Assembly (NCBI GenBank): GCA_029820875.1
Contig: JALGUK010000031.1
Coordinates: 1-10,617 of the forward strand
Reading direction: 5' to 3'
From: Candidatus Zipacnadia bacterium
GTDB lineage: Bacteria; Armatimonadota; UBA5377; JALGUK01
Length of the DNA: 10,617 nucleotides
Shown here piece by piece: positions 1-5,476 of the stretch; the stretch's first letter is position 1, and the number at the start of each line of letters is the position of its first letter. The notes below the pieces were generated by a model. The model searched no databases and had not been told where the DNA came from. It saw only the letters and a program-made list of their open reading frames with translations. The position numbers and the translations under genes are program-made.

Positions 1-36
1 GGAGTCCGAGCCAGCGATGGTCAACGCCTTTTGCAC
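1..36 (-). CDS. thiD: Hydroxymethylpyrimidine/phosphomethylpyrimidine kinase, N-terminal fragment
   Basis: Only the first 12 codons lie in the window; the gene runs off the left edge. Reading the minus strand from a GTG at 36 gives MQKALTIAGSDS, which matches the conserved N-terminus of ThiD (KALTIAGSDSGGGAGIQAD in typical members). ThiD phosphorylates HMP and HMP-phosphate in thiamine biosynthesis in the cytoplasm, and the GSDS stretch is part of its substrate/nucleotide pocket. An AAAGGA site at 51-46 lies 9 nt before the GTG and supports this start. An in-frame GTG at 54 exists but would overlap that site. The gene follows the 79-1395 gene in the same direction after about 42 bp, so co-transcription is possible, but no functional link is evident. 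The fragment is short, so the call rests on one motif; related PfkB-type kinases are less likely. Confidence 0.72.
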   Translation of the reverse strand, partial: MQKALTIAGSDS

Positions 37-78
37 GTAAATCCATCCTTTCACAGCACATGCCGCGGGAGAGGCGGC

Positions 79-1395
79 TCAATTGAGTTTCAACAACAGG
101 CCCTGGCCAGCAGACAGATTCAGGTGAATTGCGCGATTAGATCCAAGTTCGTACATCTGGCTGCGGCCCCCTGGAAGCAACGCCTGCACATGCTCTACGC
201 CGGGACCGAACTTGATTCTGACCTTCCGCGGCTGTGGTTCCTGCGACGCCATCCGGCGTACAAGCTCCGCGGTTTGCTCCTCTGACAGCGCACCCGAGTT
301 GAGTTGTTTGCCCGGCATCTTGACGGTGCGTTTATCCACCACCATCAGGTAGTTAGGAGTGTTGTTGCCGGATAGGAAGCTGTCTTCGGGCACCAGCACT
401 CCAGCGAGAAGGCGGCTGCTCATGCTCTCGACCAGTTGTCCGGGCACCGGCTGCAGCCCGCCGGCAGGCATCTCGCTTTCGGGGGTGTGATAGACGCCTA
501 TGCAGCGGTGTCCCAACACGCGCGGCCCGACCGTGGAAGCAATGTAACGGTTACAGGCTTTCGCGGTTTGAAACAGCGGGCCGCGCCTGCCGTTCCCAAT
601 CCACTCATGCCAGAAGAAATAGGGTATCCCCTGGGCGCCGTAGGCGATGGATGTGAATAGCTGGAAGCGGAGCTGTGACGGGGTCACACCTCCGGCGACG
701 TTGACAAAGGGCCATATGGCCATCTGATACCGATTGGAATCGACGCGGTCCCGTTCCAGTGTATTACAGAAGATTAAGCGCTTGGTTCGTTCCGGCTCGC
801 GGAAATTATACAGGAATGGATAGTTCTGGGTCGTAATGATGGGCATCGGCACCTTGCTCTGGCCGGCCGGGTCGGGATTCGTGGACATCCACGGGAACAT
901 CCCGGGCGCCGTCTTCAGCAGGTACCGGGCACACTCCACCGTGTAATCGTGCAGGCCGCAGTTGTCGTTGAGCAGGTATCCGACCAGGGCCGGGTGGTCG
1001 CCGTAGCGCTCTTGAAGCCACTCGAGTTCCCCGGGGCGTGCTGCGTGCTGGCCGTCTTCATTCGGGTCCACGTCGGGCGGTTGGACGCCTCCCCAAGGCC
1101 GATTGTTCGGTGTGAAAGTGTCGATTATCACCTTCAGCCTGAGCTTCTCGGCCAAGCGCAACTGTTCGTCCGGCATCTGCCCGCGGCTGGCCTGCATCAC
1201 CACGTTGAAGCCCGCATCCTTGTAAAGCTTGTAGCCCTCTTCCGTTGCATCCGGGCCCCACCAGGCGCCGATTACGAAGCCCTTGAACTTGAAGCGGTCC
1301 ATACACTTCAATGGCTTGGGCCACACACAGGTGCATAAAAGTCCAGCCGATACAGCGATCAACAGAAGCCGCAATACCTTCGCATCCTGCATCAT
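79..1395 (-). CDS. Secreted TIM-barrel glycoside hydrolase-like protein
   Basis: A 438-residue protein with a hydrophobic N-terminal export segment (about residues 8-24, LLLIAVSAGLL) and no proper lipobox. The body looks like a (beta/alpha)8 glycosidase: GFVIGAWWGP opens the barrel, GDHPALVGYLLND (about 132-144) sits where beta-galactosidase-like enzymes carry their first catalytic carboxylate, and RFQLFTSIAYGAQGIPYFFW (243-262) is typical of the later barrel strands. The C-terminus (HVQALLPGG ... LNLSAGQGLLLKL) resembles the beta-sandwich that closes GH42-like and cellulase-like proteins. The ATG at 1395 is chosen because AAGGAG (1408-1403) lies 7 nt upstream and the signal then starts at once; the frame stays open to a GTG at 1455 and an ATG at 1425. 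It is divergent from the 1541 gene. The usual acidic residue in the GYLLND region is Asn, so activity is uncertain. The exact family and substrate are unknown to me. Confidence 0.75.
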   Translation of the reverse strand: MMQDAKVLRLLLIAVSAGLLCTCVWPKPLKCMDRFKFKGFVIGAWWGPDATEEGYKLYKDAGFNVVMQASRGQMPDEQLRLAEKLRLKVIIDTFTPNNRPWGGVQPPDVDPNEDGQHAARPGELEWLQERYGDHPALVGYLLNDNCGLHDYTVECARYLLKTAPGMFPWMSTNPDPAGQSKVPMPIITTQNYPFLYNFREPERTKRLIFCNTLERDRVDSNRYQMAIWPFVNVAGGVTPSQLRFQLFTSIAYGAQGIPYFFWHEWIGNGRRGPLFQTAKACNRYIASTVGPRVLGHRCIGVYHTPESEMPAGGLQPVPGQLVESMSSRLLAGVLVPEDSFLSGNNTPNYLMVVDKRTVKMPGKQLNSGALSEEQTAELVRRMASQEPQPRKVRIKFGPGVEHVQALLPGGRSQMYELGSNRAIHLNLSAGQGLLLKLN

Positions 1396-1402
1396 CCATC
1401 GA

Positions 1403-1408
1403 CTCCTT
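1403..1408 (-). promoter_or_regulatory. Shine-Dalgarno AAGGAG deciding the start at 1395
   Basis: A complete AAGGAG reads on the minus strand, 7 nt before ATG ATG at 1395. It favours this start over the upstream GTG at 1455 and ATG at 1425 (the latter has an AAAAGGGGG run about 11 nt upstream), because only the 1395 start places the hydrophobic export segment close to the N-terminus. Confidence 0.6.
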
Positions 1409-1540
1409 CGCAGAGGCACTTGCATTTTCAGACGCGCCCCCTTTTTCGTCACCACCGTACAAACTCCCTTGGTTGGCAGAGGGAAGTCTAGGTCACCAGG
1501 GAAATTATATCGAAACGAATCCGAGTGGAGGCATGCTGTT

Positions 1541-2218
1541 ATGAGAAATGTACTCCTCGTGGCGGTTGTTTTGCTTGCGTGCTCTGGTGCGGCTCTGGTT
1601 CAGGCTGCTGCTCCGACGGGACAGACGGTCACGCTCAACTTGGACTACTTCGACATTGTGGGGGCGCTGGGCATCTGGGGCCTCGATCACATCGATGAAG
1701 AAATGGCCCGGATGATGGCGGATTCGGCGGCAGGGGGTGTGGACCGGATTCTGTATCGCATCTCCGTGTGCGGGGAGGTAGCCTATCGCAGCAAGGAGAT
1801 GACCACCTTCAATGGGGATCCGAGGAAAGCTGATAAGCAGGGCAACCTCCAGGATGGATTTGAATGCGATCGCCTCAAGCTGGTATTGCAGAGGATTGAC
1901 CCGCTCGAGGTGGCCGTTCGGGAGGCTCACAAGCACGGGCTGCCGCTCTACGCCTGGATTACCCTCTACGACAGCTACTTCCCCAATCTCGAGGACGAGT
2001 TCTTCGAGGCCCGTCCGCAGCTTTGGCTCCAGAGCCGCGATGGGAAGTCATTTGTGCGCGGGGCACCCTGCTACGCCGAGCCTGAGGTCCGGGAGCATCG
2101 TCTTGCGGAGGTGCGCGAGATACTCAAGTACGGCGTGGACGGGTTCTTCTTCTCCACGCGGTCACACGCGTCCTGGCCGCCCGATGCTGCGCGCGATTAC
2201 GGTTACAATCGGTTGTGA
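1541..2218 (+). CDS. Family-10-like glycosyl hydrolase, N-terminal part before a frameshift
   Basis: The ATG at 1541 follows GTGGAGG (1525-1531) with a 9 nt spacer and begins a clear Sec signal peptide (MRNVLLVAVVLLACSGAAL, cleavage near VQA-AA). The mature part is the first half of a TIM barrel of the family-10-like glycosyl hydrolase type (COG1649/GHL10-like): VDRILYRISVCGEVAYRS, then VAVREAHKHGLPLYAWITLY and VDGFFFSTRSHASWPPDAARDYGYN. It stops at TGA 2216-2218 after 225 residues, in the middle of the barrel. The next reading frame continues the same protein from 2215, so this is one gene of about 545 residues broken by a frameshift. The open frame upstream to 1283 is a chance extension over the divergent gene. 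An AT-rich TTATAT stands at 1505-1510, but I see no well-spaced -35 box. The protein is probably secreted and acts on an oligo- or polysaccharide; the substrate is unknown. Confidence 0.78.
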   Translation: MRNVLLVAVVLLACSGAALVQAAAPTGQTVTLNLDYFDIVGALGIWGLDHIDEEMARMMADSAAGGVDRILYRISVCGEVAYRSKEMTTFNGDPRKADKQGNLQDGFECDRLKLVLQRIDPLEVAVREAHKHGLPLYAWITLYDSYFPNLEDEFFEARPQLWLQSRDGKSFVRGAPCYAEPEVREHRLAEVREILKYGVDGFFFSTRSHASWPPDAARDYGYNRL

Positions 2219-3177
2219 AGGAATACAAGAAGCGCTACGGCAAGGACCCGCGCCAGGCCGAGCCGGGGTCACTGGACGAGCTTCGCTTTGTCAAGCTCAA
2301 GGGCGAGTTTCTCACCGGCTGGATGCGACAGGTGCGGCAGGTGACGGGGAACCTGCCCCTGGCCGTCGCGCTCAGCAGTGCGACAGCCGATCCGGCCCGC
2401 GCGAGCCGCATGTTCGTTGACGCCGACGAGTTGGTGCACGATGGCCTCATAGATGAGATATGCATGTTGGACTGGCCGAACGCTGCAACCATCTTCCATT
2501 ACAAGCTTCTGACCGACCGGCCTTTGAAGGTCACCGCCTGGCGCAACGTCTGGGCGTGGGGGGAAGCCGACACCGACCCCCCGCGGGAGTATTATCCACC
2601 GAAAATCAAGCGCTTCATCTACCAGATGCTTGACCTGCCGCCGCTGGATGGCATTTGCCTGCACGAGCAGATTCACTTCGAGGCGTTCGACCTCTACCCG
2701 GTCATTTCCGATTCCTATCGCCAGTGGGAGAAGGAAATCGGAGCGGCGTTACCGGCGAAAATTGCAGTGATTGATGACGATGTACAGCCCGCAAACGGCG
2801 TCGCCGCCGGTTTCGCAAGGGGAGGTGGCGGCTGTGCCCTGGACTACCGTCGGCGCAGTATCGTTGTTGCGTTCGATGCGCCGCAACGCATCACGCGGCT
2901 GACTCTCACCGCCAATCAGGCCAAGGCCTGGCCCACACCGGTTACCCGCGAGACCCTCTCGCTCTGGACCAGCGAGGACAACCGCACCTACCGCCCATAT
3001 CAAGGGCCCTGGCAATACGCGGTACGCCGCAATGAATTAGGTAATGTCGTAATCGAGCTTTCGGGCTTGGAGTTGAAGGCCCGGTACCTGAAGGTCCACT
3101 GCAACATAGAGGGCACCGCGTTCAAGTTCTCCAATTCCCGTCTCGAAGGCCTCGTGCGGGCTTACAGCCCCGACTGA
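2215..3177 (+). CDS. Family-10-like glycosyl hydrolase, C-terminal part with discoidin-like domain
   Basis: This frame carries the rest of the gene that begins at 1541. It overlaps the upstream stop codon by 3 bp and has no convincing ribosome site of its own; the GTG at 2215 is just the first possible start. Residues 1-180 continue the TIM barrel (EYKKRYGKD, LPLAVALSSATADP, HDGLIDEICMLDWPN, RFIYQMLDLPPLDGICLH). Residues about 183-320 look like an F5/8-type-C (discoidin-like) beta-sandwich: IVVAFDAPQRITRLTLTANQ, LSLWTSEDNRTYRPY and ARYLKVHC, a domain that commonly binds carbohydrate. Composition matches the upstream half, so the reading frame looks recently intact. It ends 5 bp from the convergent reductase gene. 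Translation as a separate coupled protein is possible, but half a barrel would probably not fold, so a recent mutation or a sequence error is more likely. Confidence 0.75.
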   Translation: MKEYKKRYGKDPRQAEPGSLDELRFVKLKGEFLTGWMRQVRQVTGNLPLAVALSSATADPARASRMFVDADELVHDGLIDEICMLDWPNAATIFHYKLLTDRPLKVTAWRNVWAWGEADTDPPREYYPPKIKRFIYQMLDLPPLDGICLHEQIHFEAFDLYPVISDSYRQWEKEIGAALPAKIAVIDDDVQPANGVAAGFARGGGGCALDYRRRSIVVAFDAPQRITRLTLTANQAKAWPTPVTRETLSLWTSEDNRTYRPYQGPWQYAVRRNELGNVVIELSGLELKARYLKVHCNIEGTAFKFSNSRLEGLVRAYSPD

Positions 3178-3182
3178 GCCTT

Positions 3183-4229
3183 TCAGACCGGCTGGCTGAA
3201 CCGCTGGTGCGCCTGCTTGAGCCGCTCCATAATGGGCAAATTGAACGGACAGGCCTCTTCACACTGACCGCATTCCTTGCAGGCGTCCGCCTGAGGCGAG
3301 AGCTTGGCATAGATTGTACGGTGCCGCGGCCACTCGTACGGGTAAATCCTCGCGTCATCGAATAGCTGCATGATCGTGGGGATGTCAATGCCCTGCGGGC
3401 AGTCGCGGCAGTATCCGCAGTTGCGGCAGATGTCCTCGCCCAGGGACTTAGCGGCCTTGATTAGGCGTTCCCTTTGTGCCTTGGTCAAGGGCTTGAAGCG
3501 CCGGGATGCCCGTACCGCCTGCTCCACATCCCTCAGCAGCTTCGCTCCGGCCAGCGCGACGCTTATGTCCGGGTTGCCGAGGACGAACCGCCAGGCCTCC
3601 TCGGGCGTGATCTTGGTGTCCTTGCGGCGGAAGAATATACCGCCGGAAAGAGGCTTCATTACGACGACGCCCAGCCCGTTTTTCTTGGCGGTGGGGATGA
3701 CCTTTTCCCCAGTGTCATGAACTCCGAGATTGTAAACGCACAGAATCGTGTCAAACTCCCCGAGTTCGATGGCCTCGAGCAGCAGGTCCTTGTTGTGGCC
3801 GGTGATGCCGATGAACCGGCACTTGCCCTTGTCCCGTGCGCGCTTGGCGGCCTCGAGCATCCCACCGCGCTTGACCATGTTGTTGAACCGTTCGCGTGTG
3901 GAGACGTCATGGAGCTGCCACAAGTCGAGATGGTCGGTCTGCAACTCCTTCAGGCTGACCTCGAGGTCCTCCAGGGCGCCTTTTGCATCCTGGGCGGCGG
4001 TTTTGGTGGCCAGAAAGCACTCGTCCCGCCGCTTGCGCATTACCTTCCCGATTTTGGCCTCACTGTCATTGTATGCGCGGGCCGTATCAATGTAGTTAAT
4101 CCCGCGGTCGAGCGCGCGGTTTACGATTTTGACTGCCTTGTCCATAGGCGCGGAGATTAGTGGGATTCCGCCCAGGCCAATCTCCGACACTTCGACCCCT
4201 GTATTCCCCAACAATCTTGTCTTAAGCAC
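3183..4229 (-). CDS. Aldo/keto reductase with C-terminal two-[4Fe-4S] ferredoxin domain
   Basis: A 348-residue cytoplasmic oxidoreductase of the COG1453 type. The N-terminal AKR barrel keeps the catalytic tetrad: D48 and Y53 in YIDTARAYNDSEAKIG, K76 in FLATKT and H107 in DLWQLHD; KCRFIGITGH and GVVVMKPLSGG are also typical. The C-terminus adds CRNCGYCRDCP and CKECGQCEEACP, eight cysteines for two [4Fe-4S] clusters. Members of this group are presumed to reduce a carbonyl or related substrate with electrons passing through the clusters; the substrate here is unknown. GTG at 4229 is chosen because the protein then starts LKTRLLGNTGVEVSEIG like its relatives, though AGGAG (4247-4243) is a long 13 nt away. 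The frame is open to a GTG at 4265, which has only a weak AGGA 9 nt upstream. The gene is divergent from the DUF362 operon and converges on the glycosyl hydrolase. Confidence 0.88.
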   Translation of the reverse strand: MLKTRLLGNTGVEVSEIGLGGIPLISAPMDKAVKIVNRALDRGINYIDTARAYNDSEAKIGKVMRKRRDECFLATKTAAQDAKGALEDLEVSLKELQTDHLDLWQLHDVSTRERFNNMVKRGGMLEAAKRARDKGKCRFIGITGHNKDLLLEAIELGEFDTILCVYNLGVHDTGEKVIPTAKKNGLGVVVMKPLSGGIFFRRKDTKITPEEAWRFVLGNPDISVALAGAKLLRDVEQAVRASRRFKPLTKAQRERLIKAAKSLGEDICRNCGYCRDCPQGIDIPTIMQLFDDARIYPYEWPRHRTIYAKLSPQADACKECGQCEEACPFNLPIMERLKQAHQRFSQPV

Positions 4230-4258
4230 TGGACTGCAACGGCTCCTTTCTCTGGACA

Positions 4259-4288
4259 CTGACACAACAGATTTTCCTACGTTATATT
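4259..4288 (+). promoter_or_regulatory. Sigma-70-type promoter for the DUF362-hydrolase operon
   Basis: CTGACA (4259-4264, 5 of 6 to consensus) and TATATT (4283-4288, 5 of 6) are separated by 18 nt. Transcription would start near 4295, giving a leader of roughly 50 nt before the ATG at 4344. That also rules out a GTG at 4293 as a usable start. The complementary strand of the same -10 region reads TATAAC (4286-4281) and could serve the divergent reductase gene, but I see no good -35 box in that direction. This is motif-based only. Confidence 0.5.
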
Positions 4289-4331
4289 CCTCGTGGCGAT
4301 TCCCTCATCCTCCTCTGTGTGGAAGCGCCGG

Positions 4332-4337
4332 AAGGAG
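4332..4337 (+). promoter_or_regulatory. Shine-Dalgarno AAGGAG before the DUF362 start
   Basis: AAGGAG lies 6 nt before ATG 4344. A second in-frame ATG at 4395 has its own GGGAG (4384-4388) 6 nt upstream. The first site is the better match and sits in the leader of the predicted promoter, so it is taken as the main start; the second would give a shorter Tat signal with a more usual n-region. Confidence 0.5.
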
Positions 4338-4343
4338 TTCCGA

Positions 4344-5435
4344 ATGGGATTCGCGAACTCGAGGCCGAAAGTTGAGAAGACCTGGGAGACTTACATGGAG
4401 ACTGACAGAGAACTGACGCGCCGTGAGTTTCTCAAAAGCGCAGCCGCCGCCGGTGCGGTTGCAGGTCTTGGGCTGTCCGGCTGTCGGCGCGGGGGGCAGG
4501 CTGCTGTCAGACGGACTCAATCGAGGTTTGCACAGTCTCCCGCAGGCGGGCCGGAGGCCGTGCCGACTGAAAAATCGCGTGTTGTCATTGTCCGTGACGA
4601 CCGTGCGACTGGAGAGCGCGCTTATCAACAGCCATTGCTTGAAGAGATGTTGGCGAGGGGAATCACCGCGCTGATGGGCACCGACTCCGAGGAGGAGGCT
4701 TGGAAGGCTCTGTTTTCACCTGATGACGTGGTGGGGCTTAAGGTCAATTGCCTCTTCGGCCCCAACGCCTCGACCCATCCGGAGGTGGCATCAGCCATCG
4801 GGGCGGGCATCCTCAAGGCAGGGGTAGCTCGGTCCAATGTTGTAATCTGGGACCGCAGCGATAAGGACCTCGCCAAGACGGGGTATAAGATAAACCGTGG
4901 CGAGGGCATTCGCTGCCATGGCACCGGCTGGGAGGAGCAGCGGACCACAAACGGCACCTTCAACGGACACCTTGCAACAATCCTTACGCAGCAGATTACC
5001 GCGCTTGTCAACGTCCCGATTTTGAAGGATCACAGCATCGCAGGCGTCAGCCTCGCGCTGAAGAACCACTACGGCAGCTTCGACAACCCGAGCGAGTACC
5101 ATGGGAATCACTGTGACCCTTATATCGCAGATCTCAACGCGCTTCCGGCCATCCGCAACAAGCAAAAACTGATTGTTTGTGACGCCATTCGGGGCATGGC
5201 CGATGGAGGGCCTGGGCTTTCGCCCGAGAATCTTTGGGAGGAGAAGGCGCTTATCCTTTCCCGCGACCCTGTGGCCCACGATTATGTAGGATGGCAGATT
5301 ATCGAGAAGCGGCGGAAGGTAATCGGGAAACCGTCGCTCGAGGCTGCGGGGCGCAAACCGCAGTGGATATTCTCGGCCGCGGAGCGTGGGGTTGGAGTAG
5401 CCAAGCCCGCGAATATCGAAGTGATTGAGGTCTGA
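4344..5435 (+). CDS. Tat-exported lipoprotein with DUF362 domain
   Basis: A 363-residue protein. The twin-arginine motif LTRREFLK (RR at 26-27) is followed by a hydrophobic stretch (AAAAGAVAGLG) and a perfect lipobox LSGC (C47), so it is predicted to cross the membrane folded through Tat and then be lipid-anchored. The rest matches DUF362: RVVIVRDDRA, the DDVVGLKVNC strand, VVIWDRSDKDL, VNVPILKDHSIAGVSLALKNHYGSFDN and KLIVCDAIRGM. DUF362 has no settled biochemical function; some relatives carry ferredoxin domains, but this one lacks a CxxCxxC cluster motif. Tat export suggests that a cofactor or metal is inserted before export (inference). The start at 4344 has AAGGAG 6 nt upstream; ATG 4395, with GGGAG, is a real alternative. 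The hydrolase gene follows after 41 bp, so the two are probably one operon. The reductase with Fe-S clusters is divergent. Confidence 0.85.
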   Translation: MGFANSRPKVEKTWETYMETDRELTRREFLKSAAAAGAVAGLGLSGCRRGGQAAVRRTQSRFAQSPAGGPEAVPTEKSRVVIVRDDRATGERAYQQPLLEEMLARGITALMGTDSEEEAWKALFSPDDVVGLKVNCLFGPNASTHPEVASAIGAGILKAGVARSNVVIWDRSDKDLAKTGYKINRGEGIRCHGTGWEEQRTTNGTFNGHLATILTQQITALVNVPILKDHSIAGVSLALKNHYGSFDNPSEYHGNHCDPYIADLNALPAIRNKQKLIVCDAIRGMADGGPGLSPENLWEEKALILSRDPVAHDYVGWQIIEKRRKVIGKPSLEAAGRKPQWIFSAAERGVGVAKPANIEVIEV

Positions 5436-5476
5436 CACGGCTTGCAGCAACAGCCATAAATGGGGGAGAGGGCGAT

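Noticed and set aside
1283..1540. Upstream extension of the plus-strand glycosyl hydrolase frame
   Set aside because: It overlaps the 5' end of the divergent minus-strand gene and encodes no signal peptide; the ATG at 1541 has GGAGG and an immediate signal peptide.
2205..2220. Programmed -1 frameshifting at the break in the hydrolase gene
   Set aside because: There is no X XXY YYZ slippery heptamer, and a one-base insertion restores a better family match than a -1 slip.
3474..4160. 228-codon plus-strand open frame opposite the aldo/keto reductase
   Set aside because: It is a mirror frame of a gene with full catalytic and Fe-S motifs; its translation has no recognisable domain.
4293..4343. 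GTG 4293 as the start of the DUF362 gene
   Set aside because: It lies at about the predicted transcription start and lacks a ribosome site; two better starts follow.
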